From: Pseudomonas sp. S30
GTDB taxonomy: Bacteria > Pseudomonadota > Gammaproteobacteria > Pseudomonadales > Pseudomonadaceae
Assembly (NCBI RefSeq): GCF_016518545.1
Contig: NZ_JACVTO010000001.1
Span: 545,299 to 609,298 of the forward strand
Length of the DNA stretch: 64,000 bases
Direction: 5' to 3'
A model generated the notes under the pieces. The model was not told where the DNA came from and searched no databases. It saw only the letters and a program-made list of their open reading frames with translations. The translations under genes and the position numbers were made by a program. Every line of letters starts with the position of its first letter. The first letter of the stretch is position 1. Below are positions 21,638 to 31,593 of the stretch, piece after piece.

Positions 21638-21778
21638 CTTCGGTTCACTCGACAGCCCACCGCGATCCGATCTCTCCAGCCGATTCGTACTCTCCAGTGC
21701 GCAGTCGCCCCTCGCCTGTTGCGAAAATCCTGATGTTCAAATACTGTACGCGCATACAGCTAAAACAAGGAAATCCCC

Positions 21779-22018
21779 ATGGCCAGTCCTGCCGCTGCGC
21801 CCAGCAGCTATGCGCAACTGGGTGCGCGCATCCAGAAGATCATCAATGCTCCAGCCGCTCAGCGCAGTCGCGCCGCCTTGATCTTCCGCCTCGCCCACGA
21901 GTCGATCGGCGACTGGGAAACCCTGCTCGAGGAAATTGCCGAGAACGACAACGTCACCCTCGCTCACCGAGACGATGGCGGTATCCAGATCTTCTGGACG
22001 GTTCCCAAGGACGATTGA
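21779..22018 (+). CDS. Small conserved hypothetical protein
   Basis: This 79-residue soluble protein begins MASPAAAPSSYAQLGARIQK and ends IQIFWTVPKDD. Two helices (about 10-55) are followed by a short beta hairpin with NDNVTLAHRDDGGIQIFW. There is no signal peptide. An AAGGAAA site precedes the ATG. It lies 50 bases ahead of the endonuclease I gene on the same strand and may be co-transcribed. The family is not recognised. Confidence 0.75.
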   Translation: MASPAAAPSSYAQLGARIQKIINAPAAQRSRAALIFRLAHESIGDWETLLEEIAENDNVTLAHRDDGGIQIFWTVPKDD

Positions 22019-22068
22019 CTTCACGCCTCACCTTCTCTTTCCACCGACCCCTGATTGTGCGTTGATCC

Positions 22069-23040
22069 ATGAAAAAACCGTTGTCCATCCTGGCATTGCT
22101 GCTGTGCTCCACCCTCCCTGCATTCGCCGCCCCTCCCGCCACCTTCGCCGAAGCCAAGGTAGTCGCCAAGCAGAAGATCTATCTCGACCAGGCCAACAGT
22201 GCCATGGGCGACCTGTATTGCGGCTGTCAGTGGACCTGGGTCGGCAAGTCCGGCGGGCGCATCGATCCCGCCTCCTGTGGCCTGCAACCGCGCAAGCAGG
22301 CCAACCGCGCAGACCGCACCGAGTGGGAACACATCGTCCCGGCCTGGACTTTCGGCCATCAGCGCCAGTGCTGGAAAAATGGCGGCCGCGAGCACTGCGT
22401 GGACGACGATCCGGTGTTTCGCGCCATGGAAGCGGACCTGTTCAACCTCTATCCGGCCGTGGGCGAAGTGAACGGCGATCGCAGCAATTTCAACTATGGC
22501 ATGGCCTCCGGCGTCGCGCCGCAGTACGGCCAGTGCAAGACCCGCGTGGACTTCAACCAGCGCGCCGCCGAACCCCGCGACGAGGTCAAGGGTCTGGTGG
22601 CACGCACCACGTTCTACATGTTCGACCGCTATGGGCTGAACATGTCGCGTCAGCAGCAGCAACTGCTGATGGCTTGGGACAGGCAGTATCCAGTGTCGGC
22701 CTGGGAGCGTGAGCGCGACCGCCGCATCGCCGGGGTCATGGGCCACGGCAACCCGTTCGTCAGCGGTGAACGGCAGTGGAGCGCGGGTTACAAGGCCACG
22801 GGTGACGGTCTGGTCAGCCAGCTTCCGGGCGCCCCGGCCAAGCCGGCAGCCGTCTCGCCGCAGGCCAAGGCCGACAGCGGCGCCACGGGGCGAATCGTCG
22901 GCAACCAGAACAGCCGTGTGTATCACCTGCCCAACGGCTGCCCGAGCTATGGCCAGGTCTCGGCGAAGAATCTCGTCACCTTCGAGTCCGAAGCTCAGGC
23001 CAGATCGGCGGGTTATCGCAAGGCCGGCAACTGCCGCTGA
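22069..23040 (+). CDS. Secreted endonuclease I with extra C-terminal Cys domain
   Basis: The 323-residue protein has a signal peptide (MKKPLSILALLLCSTLPAFA) and an endonuclease I domain (about 20-230). It has the HNH-like core with EWEHIVPAWTFG, the metal-site Asn-rich NGDRSNFNYG and several cysteines expected to form disulfides. These enzymes cut double-stranded DNA non-specifically in the periplasm or outside the cell. After a Pro/Ala linker, the C-terminal 55 residues (GRIVGNQNSRVYHLPNGC, then GYRKAGNC) form a separate small domain similar to the Ada-type zinc-binding 'sunset' domain. The E. coli EndA (235 residues) lacks this tail. Confidence 0.92.
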   Translation: MKKPLSILALLLCSTLPAFAAPPATFAEAKVVAKQKIYLDQANSAMGDLYCGCQWTWVGKSGGRIDPASCGLQPRKQANRADRTEWEHIVPAWTFGHQRQCWKNGGREHCVDDDPVFRAMEADLFNLYPAVGEVNGDRSNFNYGMASGVAPQYGQCKTRVDFNQRAAEPRDEVKGLVARTTFYMFDRYGLNMSRQQQQLLMAWDRQYPVSAWERERDRRIAGVMGHGNPFVSGERQWSAGYKATGDGLVSQLPGAPAKPAAVSPQAKADSGATGRIVGNQNSRVYHLPNGCPSYGQVSAKNLVTFESEAQARSAGYRKAGNCR

Positions 23041-23079
23041 GCACGCAAGGGTCATGCCGCCGCCGCGCGGCCAGGCGAA

Positions 23080-24930
23080 TCAGGCGATGACGATCTGCCC
23101 ATCGAGCAGACCCTGGCCGGCCACGCCGACCAGGGTGACGCTGTCGGTGCCGAAACTGAGCCGTAAATCGTCGCCCTCCCGACTCAGGTGGTCCCGCCAG
23201 TCGGGCAGGGTGGTCCCTCCCTCCACGCCGATGAACACCAGCCGATCCTCGGCTGCGAAGTCCAACACCCGGTCGTGTCCGAAGTGGCCACTGAACATGA
23301 AGGTATCGCGCCCCGCTCCGCCACTGAGCAGGTCATCGCCCTCGCCACCGACCAGCACGTCGTCGCCGGCTCCCCCCATCAACCGATCATCGCCAGCCAG
23401 GCCGAACAGCCAACTGCCCTGCGCCGAAGCCTGCAAATGATCGGCACCCTGACCGCCTTGCAGCGACAACGCGTAAGGGGCGAGTTTGCCGCTGCTCAGC
23501 AGCCCTTCAGACGTCAGCGCGTGGGCGACGTCCTTGCTCAGGACCATCAGGCTGGCCTCCTTGCTGACGACGGTCTCGACATTGCGCACCAGGCTGATAC
23601 CGCCCGCTGCATCGCGCACATACAACGTACCCTCGCCGTCGCGGGCGATAGAGACACGCGCCAGGGCCTCCTGCAGCTGCAGGGTGTCATGACCGCTGCC
23701 GCCATCGATCAAGTTGAAGCCACCGGCGTCACGGAAGGTGTCGCTGCCGGCACCGCCATAGAGGTAATCGTTGCCGCGCCCGCCCTGGATCAGGTCGTCC
23801 TGGTCGGACCCGACGATGAAGGTGCTGCCGACGTGGGGCTCGGCGTTGCGGTTGAGGTCCTGTACCCAGGTCGTTGCACGGGTAGCGTCCGACAGATTGC
23901 TGACCAGCACCGTCGAGTCGCGGCTGGTCCAGGGGTAGAACGGCGAGTCGACCACGCGGGTCAGGCCATTGGTGTAGGCTGCCGGCAGGTGGGAAAGCCA
24001 GGTGGCGATGTTGCCAATGGAGAACGGCAGCAGGTTCCAGGCATCGGAGGCGTAGTGATCGTTGAAATTGACGATGTTGTCGGTGGTCGAGGGCTTGGCC
24101 GCATCGTGCACGCCCAGCGTCGCCCAGGTGGTGGAGGTGCCGTCGAGTACGCGGAACACCGGGTCGTTCTCGTAGCCGATATTGAGGACCGTGTCCGGAT
24201 CTGCTGCCTGGGTCGGCGAGGCGAAGGCCACGTAGCGCGCCTGCTGGTAGAACCCGCCCCAGCGACTGTCGCTCAGGTCGGCCAGGCTATTGACGGCCAG
24301 TCCGCCCAGGCTGTGGCCGCTGACCGTGACATCGGCGCCGGTCAGGCCGTGCGCCGTGGCGAAGGTGGCGACGTCACCCAGCAGCCGATCGAACGCGTTG
24401 CCGGCGTAGTTTCGCGAATAGTCCGCAGGACCGATGGCCGCGAGCAGGTCGTGGATGGCATCGCCGAGGGTATCGCCGATCAGGTTTTCGCGGGGACCGC
24501 TGGTGCCGCGAAAGGCGATGCCGATACCGGTGAGTCGACCATCGTCGCCGTGACGCGCGAGCACCTCGACCTGTGCGGTGGTGTAGCCCGGCACTTCTCC
24601 GTGGAAGGTACCGCGCGCATCGGTGTGGCCCCGATAACCTAGCTGCGCCGCGCTGATGGGTGTCCAGCCGGCCGACTGGATCCGCTCAAGGGCCTGTACC
24701 TCGGCGTCGGGATTCCAGGGGATTCCGGGGACCACTCCCTGACTGTCGGTGCCGCCGATCAAGGCCTTGACCAAGGTGGCGGGCAGTCCGAGGCCGAAGC
24801 CGTGCTGCTGGTAGCCCTTGATGAAACCATCGTCGATGGCGTGGTAGGCGTAGCTGGACAATGCCAGCGCGTCCCTGAAGAGCGCGGCCGAGGCGGCCGG
24901 GTCGAGCGAGCGATAGGAGAACAGTGGCAT
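23080..24930 (-). CDS. RTX lipase, family I.3
   Basis: The 616-residue enzyme has no classical signal peptide and an N-terminal alpha/beta-hydrolase lipase domain with the nucleophile in VSGHSLGGLAVNSL. In the C-terminal half come glycine-rich calcium repeats (GGRGNDYLYGGAGSD, and GGAGDDVLVGGEGDD) and a final beta region with a C-terminal type I secretion signal. The length is that of Pseudomonas lipases and polyurethanases such as PueA or LipA of family I.3. Secretion would need an ABC exporter, and none is encoded in this window. The ATG at 24930 follows AAGGA by about 8 bases; the N-terminus MPLFSYRSLD is typical of the family. Confidence 0.92.
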   Translation of the reverse strand: MPLFSYRSLDPAASAALFRDALALSSYAYHAIDDGFIKGYQQHGFGLGLPATLVKALIGGTDSQGVVPGIPWNPDAEVQALERIQSAGWTPISAAQLGYRGHTDARGTFHGEVPGYTTAQVEVLARHGDDGRLTGIGIAFRGTSGPRENLIGDTLGDAIHDLLAAIGPADYSRNYAGNAFDRLLGDVATFATAHGLTGADVTVSGHSLGGLAVNSLADLSDSRWGGFYQQARYVAFASPTQAADPDTVLNIGYENDPVFRVLDGTSTTWATLGVHDAAKPSTTDNIVNFNDHYASDAWNLLPFSIGNIATWLSHLPAAYTNGLTRVVDSPFYPWTSRDSTVLVSNLSDATRATTWVQDLNRNAEPHVGSTFIVGSDQDDLIQGGRGNDYLYGGAGSDTFRDAGGFNLIDGGSGHDTLQLQEALARVSIARDGEGTLYVRDAAGGISLVRNVETVVSKEASLMVLSKDVAHALTSEGLLSSGKLAPYALSLQGGQGADHLQASAQGSWLFGLAGDDRLMGGAGDDVLVGGEGDDLLSGGAGRDTFMFSGHFGHDRVLDFAAEDRLVFIGVEGGTTLPDWRDHLSREGDDLRLSFGTDSVTLVGVAGQGLLDGQIVIA

Positions 24931-25175
24931 GCAGAACATCCTTGTGCTGAGTGAATATCGATCCCTGACGACATCGCCGAACGACGCGTCCGGGGGCCGT
25001 TGGATAACGCTGGCACGGGATCGAGCGCTCAGCCAGATCCGACAGGAAGGCGAACAAGCCAATCTTCAGGACATATCTTCTCGCACAACCCTGTACATCC
25101 ATACAGATAAAGCTTGCCTGCACGGCCAGGCTTGCGCATCCTGTACCCATCGCCACCGCTCAAGCAGTTGCCGCC

Positions 25176-27176
25176 ATGCGTCTCTTTCTGTGTGAAAAAC
25201 CCTCTCAGGCCAAGGATATCGCCAAGGTGCTGGGTGCCACCCGCAAGGGGGATGGCTGCTGGCAGGGCACTGACGTGTGCGTGACCTGGTGCATCGGCCA
25301 TCTGCTCGAGACCGCACCGCCAGACAGCTACGACGCCCGCTACAAGCGTTGGTCCCTGGACGACCTGCCCATCGTCCCCGAGCGCTGGAAGATGCTGGTC
25401 AAGCCCAAGACCGCCAGCCAGTTCAAGGCAGTCAAGCGCTTGCTGGGAGAAGCCCGGGAGCTGGTGATCGCCACCGACGCCGACCGCGAGGGCGAAATGA
25501 TCGCCCGCGAGCTGGTGGAGCACTGTCGCTATCGCGGCCCCATCCAGCGCCTGTGGCTGTCGGCGCTGGACGATGCATCCATCCGCAAGGCACTGGGCCA
25601 GTTGCGTCCGGGCAACGAGACCTACAGCCTTTACCACTGTGCGCTGGGTCGCTCACGGGCGGACTGGCTCATCGGCATGAACATGAGCCGCTTGTTCACC
25701 CTGCTCGGGCGTCAGTCCGGTTATCAAGGGGTACTGCCAGTCGGCCGTGTGCAAACGCCGACCCTGCGTCTGGTGGTCGATCGTGACCGCAGCATTGCCA
25801 ACTTCGTGCCGGTGGCCTATTGGGCTATCGAGGTGCAACTGTGCCATTCAGACCAGAACTTCATGGCGCAGTGGCATGCGCCCGAGGCTGTCTGCGACGA
25901 CCAGGGCCGCTGCCTGGATCCGCAACTGGCGCAACGGGCTGCCGAGCAGATGCGCGCCGCCGGCAGCGCGAGGGTGATGAAGGTGAAGACAGAGCGCGTG
26001 CGCGAAGCGGCTCCGCTGCCCTTCGACCTCGGCACGCTGCAGGAACTGTGCTCGAAGAAGTTCGGTCTGGGCGCCCAGGAAACTCTGGATGTCGCCCAGG
26101 CGCTGTACGAGACCTACAAGCTGATCACCTATCCGCGCAGCGACTGTGGTTATCTGCCCCTGAGCCAGCATGCCGAGGCGCCGGCCATTCTCGCGGCGCT
26201 GCAGCGCGCCGATACGAGCCTGACGCCCTTGCAGCCCTATCTGCAAGCGCAGCGCCGTTCGCGTGCGTGGAACGATGGCAAGGTCACTGCCCACCATGGA
26301 ATCATTCCGACCGTCGCGGCCAGCGACCCTGCGCGCCTGCCCGCCAAACACAAGGCGGTCTATACGCTCATCCGTGCCCGGTACCTCGCGCAGTTCCTGC
26401 CCAACCACGAATTCGACCGCACCCAGGCCGACCTGGCATGCGCAGAGCAGGCGTTGCGCGCGGTCGGCAAACGGATCGTCGAGCCTGGCTGGCGCCGGGC
26501 ACTGCCCGAAGCGCTCACCGCATCCGCCCAAGCCGGTGCATCGAACACCTCCTCCACCAGAACGCGCGAGGCGCCGCCAGCTCAGGTGCTTCCGGCCTTG
26601 CAGGAGGGTGACGACTGCCAGGTCCGCGAAGTCCACCTCAAGGACCTGTGGACCCAGCCACCCAAGCCATTCACCGAAGGCGATCTGATCAAGGCGATGA
26701 AAAACGTCGCCAAATGGGTGGACGATCCCAAGCTCAAGCAGAAGCTCAAGGAGACCACCGGCATCGGCACCGAAGCGACTCGCGCCAGCATCATCCAGGG
26801 TCTGATCGATCGGGGCTACCTGACCAAGTCGGGCAAGGCCCTGGCGGCCACCGCGGCAGCCTTCAGCCTGATCGACGCTGTCCCCCGAGCCATCGCCGAC
26901 CCTGGCACTACCGCCATCTGGGAGCAGGCGCTGGACATGGTGCAGAGTGGAGAAATGACCCTCGAGGAATTTCTCACGCGTCAGTCGACCTGGATGGGCA
27001 AGCTCGTGCAGCGCTGCACGGGTTTGCGCCTGAGCATCAGCGGCCCGCCCGCAGCCGGCAACGGCACGCCATGGAAGCAGAAACGCCGCAGCGGCAAGCA
27101 ACGCAAGACCGCAGCCGCCGCAAAAGGCAGCAAACCTCGCAAGACGGCATCGTCACGCACCGTCAAGCCGCGCTGA
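25176..27176 (+). CDS. topB: DNA topoisomerase III
   Basis: The 666-residue type IA topoisomerase relaxes negative supercoils and decatenates DNA. The Toprim domain has the acidic triad in ATDADREGEM near residue 105, the catalytic Tyr lies in LITYPRSDCGY (about 324) and the cleavage region has GRVQTPTLRLVVDR. The C-terminus is a Lys/Arg-rich, disordered tail (KQKRRSGKQRKTAAAAKG) that probably binds DNA. It is monocistronic or followed by glsA after about 110 bases. Confidence 0.95.
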   Translation: MRLFLCEKPSQAKDIAKVLGATRKGDGCWQGTDVCVTWCIGHLLETAPPDSYDARYKRWSLDDLPIVPERWKMLVKPKTASQFKAVKRLLGEARELVIATDADREGEMIARELVEHCRYRGPIQRLWLSALDDASIRKALGQLRPGNETYSLYHCALGRSRADWLIGMNMSRLFTLLGRQSGYQGVLPVGRVQTPTLRLVVDRDRSIANFVPVAYWAIEVQLCHSDQNFMAQWHAPEAVCDDQGRCLDPQLAQRAAEQMRAAGSARVMKVKTERVREAAPLPFDLGTLQELCSKKFGLGAQETLDVAQALYETYKLITYPRSDCGYLPLSQHAEAPAILAALQRADTSLTPLQPYLQAQRRSRAWNDGKVTAHHGIIPTVAASDPARLPAKHKAVYTLIRARYLAQFLPNHEFDRTQADLACAEQALRAVGKRIVEPGWRRALPEALTASAQAGASNTSSTRTREAPPAQVLPALQEGDDCQVREVHLKDLWTQPPKPFTEGDLIKAMKNVAKWVDDPKLKQKLKETTGIGTEATRASIIQGLIDRGYLTKSGKALAATAAAFSLIDAVPRAIADPGTTAIWEQALDMVQSGEMTLEEFLTRQSTWMGKLVQRCTGLRLSISGPPAAGNGTPWKQKRRSGKQRKTAAAAKGSKPRKTASSRTVKPR

Positions 27177-27284
27177 GCAGGGATGGCTACACCTCTGCCA
27201 GCGCCCGTGAGGCTGTGTCCCCACGTGGGCGGCGTACGTCTCGTACAGCAGACCCATAGCATTTCTCCATCCTGTCAGGCCACC

Positions 27285-28220
27285 ATGCAAGCACTCCTGC
27301 AAGAGATCCTCGATCACGTCCGCCCGCTGTTGGATCAGGGCCAGGTTGCCCAATACATTCCCGCCCTGGCCCAGGTCGACCCGCACCAGCTCGGTATCGC
27401 CGTGCAGAGCCTGGACGGTCAGTTGCACTGCGCAGGTGACGCGCGCACGCCCTTTTCGATCCAGAGCATCTCCAAAGTGTTCAGCCTGGTCCAGGCGATC
27501 AGCCACAGCGGGGAAAGCCTGTGGACCCGTCTGGGCTACGAGCCGTCTGGGCAAGCCTTCAATTCGCTGGTTCAGCTGGAGGTGGAAAAGGGCCGGCCGC
27601 GCAACCCGTTCATCAACGCCGGCGCCCTGGTGATCTGCGACATCAACCAGTCACGCTATGCCACGCCGAATTTGTCGATGCGCGATTTCGTCAGGCGTCT
27701 CTCAGCCAACCCACGCGTGGTCAGCGACGCCGTGGTGGCTGAGTCGGAGTACCAGCACCGCGCCCGCAATGCCGCCATGGCCTACCTGATGCAGGCGTTC
27801 GGCAATTTCCATAACGATGTCGATGCGGTACTGCGCAGTTATTTCCACCACTGTGCACTGTCGATGAGCTGCGTGGATGTGGCCCGCGGCTTCGCCTTTC
27901 TGGCCAACAGCGGGTATTGTCCCCATAGCCGAAAGCAGGTGCTCAGCCCTCGCCAGGCGCAACAGGTCAACGCGATCATGGCGACCAGCGGGCTCTACGA
28001 CGAAGCGGGCAATTTCGCCTACCGCGTGGGGCTGCCGGGTAAAAGTGGCGTGGGTGGTGGCATCGTCGCCGTGATGCCGGGGCGTTACAGCATCTGTGTA
28101 TGGTCGCCGGCACTCAATGCCTCGGGCAACTCGCTGGCCGGCATGCGAGTGCTGGAGTTGCTCAGCGAGCGCATGACCGGCTCGGTATTCTCCGCCGTCG
28201 CCCAGGAGCCCTCTCGCTGA
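27285..28220 (+). CDS. glsA: Glutaminase (beta-lactamase-like family)
   Basis: The 311-residue enzyme hydrolyses glutamine to glutamate and ammonia in the cytosol. The serine-lysine catalytic pair is in [12 protein letters not shown], with [25 protein letters not shown] and [11 protein letters not shown] as other conserved blocks. The ATG at 27285 ([12 protein letters not shown]) fits the family length; an earlier in-frame start at 27183 would add unconserved residues. The ribosome site is weak. Confidence 0.94.
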   Translation: MQALLQEILDHVRPLLDQGQVAQYIPALAQVDPHQLGIAVQSLDGQLHCAGDARTPFSIQSISKVFSLVQAISHSGESLWTRLGYEPSGQAFNSLVQLEVEKGRPRNPFINAGALVICDINQSRYATPNLSMRDFVRRLSANPRVVSDAVVAESEYQHRARNAAMAYLMQAFGNFHNDVDAVLRSYFHHCALSMSCVDVARGFAFLANSGYCPHSRKQVLSPRQAQQVNAIMATSGLYDEAGNFAYRVGLPGKSGVGGGIVAVMPGRYSICVWSPALNASGNSLAGMRVLELLSERMTGSVFSAVAQEPSR

Positions 28221-28256
28221 CGGCGTCACTGTCACTTACATATCAAGGACGATCAC

Positions 28257-28880
28257 ATGTTGCGAATCCTGGGCAAGGCCAGCTCCATCAATGTACGCAA
28301 GGTGCTGTGGACCTGCGCCGAGATCGGCTTGCCGTTCTGTCGTGAAGACTGGGGGTCGGGCTTTCAGTCCACGCAGACCCCCGCGTTCGTTGCGCTGAAC
28401 CCCAACGCGATGGTTCCGGTGATTCAGGACGGCGACCTCACGCTATGGGAGTCGAACACCATCATCCGTTACCTGGCCAACCGCTACGCATCTGCGTCGT
28501 TGTATCCACGGGACGCGGTGGAGCGGGCACGTGTCGATCAGTGGATCGACTGGCAAGCGTCTGATCTCAACCGCGCCTGGAGCTATACCTTCATGGCACG
28601 CGTCCGACAATCGAGCGCGCACCAGGATCCACAGGCCCTTGGCGCCAGCATCACCGAGTGGTCACGCTACATGCAGATACTCGATCGGCAACTGGCGGCC
28701 ACGGGGGCTTACGCCGCTGGAAAGGTCTTCACATTGGCGGACATCCCCATCGGTCTGTCGGTGAATCGGTGGCTACGCACCCCCTTCGAGCGTCCGGACC
28801 TGCCCGCCGTGGCCGACTATTTCGCACGCCTGACGACGCATGAAGGCTTTTGCCTGTACGGCGACGACGGGCTGCCCTGA
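28257..28880 (+). CDS. Glutathione S-transferase family protein
   Basis: This 207-residue protein has a thioredoxin-like N-domain ([20 protein letters not shown], cis-Pro in [20 protein letters not shown]) and an all-helical C-domain ([20 protein letters not shown]). The Ser in KASSINVRK could be the glutathione-activating residue, as in beta/theta-like GSTs. The substrate is unknown. It lies 36 bases after glsA on the same strand. Confidence 0.9.
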   Translation: MLRILGKASSINVRKVLWTCAEIGLPFCREDWGSGFQSTQTPAFVALNPNAMVPVIQDGDLTLWESNTIIRYLANRYASASLYPRDAVERARVDQWIDWQASDLNRAWSYTFMARVRQSSAHQDPQALGASITEWSRYMQILDRQLAATGAYAAGKVFTLADIPIGLSVNRWLRTPFERPDLPAVADYFARLTTHEGFCLYGDDGLP

Positions 28881-28980
28881 AAGCTGCGCCGGACCTGGCC
28901 AGGTCGCTCGTGGGCGATTAACATGGCCGCTCGTGCGCGTCGATTTGTCGCGCCCCGCCCCGCTGTCTGAAAGCTGCCCC

Positions 28981-29760
28981 ATGCCCTTCGAACTCACCGT
29001 AGAACCGCTCACCCTGCTGATTCTCGCCGCAGTCGCCTTCGTCGCCGGTTTCATCGACGCCATCGCCGGCGGGGGTGGGCTGCTCACCACTCCCGCATTG
29101 CTCACAGCCGGCATGCCACCGCACCTGGTCCTGGGCACCAATAAACTGAGCTCGACCTTCGGTTCGGCCACTGCCAGTTTCGCCTACTATCGACGCAAGC
29201 TGTTCCATCCCCGGCAATGGCGACGAGCGGCCCTGGGCACCTTGGTCGGGGCGCTGCTGGGCGCGGTGGCGGCGCACTACATGCCTGCCGAGTGGCTCAA
29301 CAGAATGCTGCCGGTGATCGTCTTCGCCTGCGGCCTGTACTTGCTGTTCGGCGGCACGCCCAAGGCGCCACTGGACGCCGAGGCGCCGATCAAGCGCAAA
29401 TGGCAGTTGCCCCAAGGGCTTGGCCTGGGCTTCTACGATGGCGTGGCCGGGCCAGGCACCGGTGCTTTCTGGACCGTGAGCACATTGCTGCTCTACCCCA
29501 TCGACCTGGTGCGCGCCAGCGGCGTGGCGCGCAGCATGAATTTCGTCAGCAACATCGCAGCGCTCACGGTGTTCGTGGTTTCCGGCCAGGTGGACTATAT
29601 CGTCGGCCTGACCATGGGCCTGTCGGTGATGGGGGGCGCCTTCTTCGGCGCACGCACGGCGATCAGCGGCGGCAGCAAGTTCATCCGCCCGGTGTTCATC
29701 ACCGTGGTCCTGGCCTTGACCGTACGCCTGGCCTGGCAGCACTGGTTCGGCCAGGCCTGA
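28981..29760 (+). CDS. TSUP (TauE/SafE) family permease
   Basis: The 259-residue membrane protein has about eight hydrophobic segments in two related halves. The first half begins AFVAGFIDAIAGGGGLLTTPALLTAGMP, cut here to its recognisable GGGGLLTTP block, and the second has GFYDGVAGPGTGAFWT. This family exports or imports sulfite, sulfonates or related anions across the inner membrane. The start at 28981 is preferred; upstream codons are unlike a membrane protein. It is convergent with nudC. Confidence 0.92.
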   Translation: MPFELTVEPLTLLILAAVAFVAGFIDAIAGGGGLLTTPALLTAGMPPHLVLGTNKLSSTFGSATASFAYYRRKLFHPRQWRRAALGTLVGALLGAVAAHYMPAEWLNRMLPVIVFACGLYLLFGGTPKAPLDAEAPIKRKWQLPQGLGLGFYDGVAGPGTGAFWTVSTLLLYPIDLVRASGVARSMNFVSNIAALTVFVVSGQVDYIVGLTMGLSVMGGAFFGARTAISGGSKFIRPVFITVVLALTVRLAWQHWFGQA

Positions 29761-29769
29761 AGGTACGGC

Positions 29770-30600
29770 TCAACTCGGCAAGACCGGCTCCGGCAGCCCG
29801 AGCCGGCGCGCCACGTACAGGTCGATCAGATGACGGGCGATGGAGCGGCCGGCCGGCAGCGGCGGCAGGTCGTGGACGTCGAACCAGCGGGCATCTTCGA
29901 TTTCGTCCGGCTGCATGACGATGTCGCCGCCTGCGTACTCGGCATGGAACCCCAGCATCATCGAGTGAGGGAACGGCCAGCATTGGCTGCCCACATACTG
30001 GATGTTGCGCACCTCGACCGACACTTCCTCGCGCACTTCACGCACCAGGCAGTCTTCGGCCGATTCGCCCGGTTCGGCGAACCCGGCCAAGGTGCTGTAG
30101 ACCCCACTGACGAAACGCGGTGAGCGCGCCAGCAGGATCTCGTCGCCACGGGTGACCAGCACGATCATGCTCGGTGAAATGCGCGGATAGCTGCGCAGGT
30201 CGCAGGCCTGGCAGTGCATCGCCCGCTCCCAGCGAATCTGCGTCATCGCCTGACCGCAACTGCCGCAGAACCGGTGCTCGCGGGCCCAGGTGCCGATCTG
30301 CGCCGCGTAGCCCAGCATCTTGTAGGTGTCGAAATCGCCCTCGAGCATGAACTGGCGCAAGCCGCGCCAGTGCAGGCCAGGCAACTCACAGGCCGCTCGC
30401 AATTCGATCAGGAACACCGGCTGGCCATCGAAATGGCCGATGCCATGCTCGCCAAGCACATCCAGAGGCTGGTCCTTGAGCCACTGGCGGGGAAACAGGG
30501 CGCCATTGTCATCCACCAGAAACCCCGCCGGACTGCGGGCGACAGCCCAGCCTCCAGCGATCTGCGGGTCGAGTACTGCGGTAGTCCAGCGTGCTGACAT
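29770..30600 (-). CDS. nudC: NADH pyrophosphatase / NAD-cap RNA decapping hydrolase NudC
   Basis: The 276-residue protein has an N-terminal domain, a four-Cys zinc ribbon (CGSCG at about 114-118 and CQAC at about 133-136) and a Nudix domain. The Nudix box reads [20 protein letters not shown] with the catalytic Glu pair. It splits NADH and removes NAD caps from RNA. The NADH-specific array, usually SQPWPFPxS, is SQCWPFPHS here; the Pro to Cys change is probably lineage-typical. The start at 30600 ([10 protein letters not shown]) was taken over 30606. Confidence 0.94.
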   Translation of the reverse strand: MSARWTTAVLDPQIAGGWAVARSPAGFLVDDNGALFPRQWLKDQPLDVLGEHGIGHFDGQPVFLIELRAACELPGLHWRGLRQFMLEGDFDTYKMLGYAAQIGTWAREHRFCGSCGQAMTQIRWERAMHCQACDLRSYPRISPSMIVLVTRGDEILLARSPRFVSGVYSTLAGFAEPGESAEDCLVREVREEVSVEVRNIQYVGSQCWPFPHSMMLGFHAEYAGGDIVMQPDEIEDARWFDVHDLPPLPAGRSIARHLIDLYVARRLGLPEPVLPS

Positions 30601-30634
30601 GATCACCTTCCTTCAGGCGCGCACGCCGACCGGC

Positions 30635-31447
30635 TCAGTCGGCGAACGACGGTTTCTGTTTGTTCATGTGGGCCGCGACGGCGACCCGCAGGTCCTGCGA
30701 TTGCAACATGGCGGCATTCCAGGTGGCGATGTACTGCAGACCATCGTCGATGCTGTGGTCGCGCATGTAGCTGATCATTTCCTTGGTCCCGGCCACCGCC
30801 AGGGGCGACTTGCCGGCGATGTCCCGAGCGATGGCGAAGACCGCCTCGAGCAGCGAAGAAGCCTCATCGTGCACGCGATTCACCAGGCCGATGCGCAGTG
30901 CTTCGGCGGCGTCGAACAGGCGTGCGGTGTACGCCAGTTCACGCATCATGCCGTCACCGATGATGCGCGGCAAACGTTGCAGTGTGCCGACGTCGGCCGC
31001 CATGCCCATGTCCACTTCCTTGATCGAGAACTGCGCATCGGCGCTGCAGTAGCGCATGTCGCAGGCCGACACCAGATCGATGGCGCCGCCGATGCAATAC
31101 CCTTGAATCGCGGCCAGCACTGGCTTGCGGCAGCGGTCGACGGCATTGAACGCGGCCTGCAGACGCAGGATGGTGCGGCGCAGCAGGCGCGCGTTGCGGC
31201 CCACGTCCTGCCCCATCTGGTTGGCCAGTGAGGCCAGCAGCGTCAGGTCGATACCCGAGGAAAAGTGCTGGCCCGCGCCGCTGATGACCACGACGCGTGC
31301 CGCTTCGGTGTCGTCGATCCACTGGAAGATCGCCGGCAGCTCGTCCCAGAAAGCCGCATTCATCGCATTGACCTTTTCAGGCCGGTTGATCTGCACATGG
31401 GCGATGCTGTCGGTCAGTTCGACGTTGAACGCAGTGTAATGAGTCAC
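30635..31447 (-). CDS. Enoyl-CoA hydratase/isomerase (dienoyl-CoA isomerase-like)
   Basis: This 270-residue crotonase has the oxyanion-hole segments GQHFSSGIDLTLLASL and QGYCIGGAIDLVSACDMRYC and an acidic pair in IKEVDMGMAADVGTLQRLP. The last block, with GMAADVG, is characteristic of delta3,5-delta2,4-dienoyl-CoA isomerases that handle odd-position double bonds. It is cytosolic and would act in fatty-acid beta-oxidation. The start is a GTG: AGGAG is 8 bases before the GTG at 31447 but overlaps the GTG at 31456. Confidence 0.88.
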   Translation of the reverse strand: MTHYTAFNVELTDSIAHVQINRPEKVNAMNAAFWDELPAIFQWIDDTEAARVVVISGAGQHFSSGIDLTLLASLANQMGQDVGRNARLLRRTILRLQAAFNAVDRCRKPVLAAIQGYCIGGAIDLVSACDMRYCSADAQFSIKEVDMGMAADVGTLQRLPRIIGDGMMRELAYTARLFDAAEALRIGLVNRVHDEASSLLEAVFAIARDIAGKSPLAVAGTKEMISYMRDHSIDDGLQYIATWNAAMLQSQDLRVAVAAHMNKQKPSFAD

Positions 31448-31593
31448 GCGCGGCACTCCTGTGAATAAGGGTCTGGTGCCGGACTATAGCGCAGCGCCAC
31501 AGCGGTGCATGTGCCAAAGGCAGGACTGCCGGGCGTCTGTGCAGCGCCCGGTCCGCGTTCTAGAATGGCCGCACATCGTCAGGAAAGACCGTA

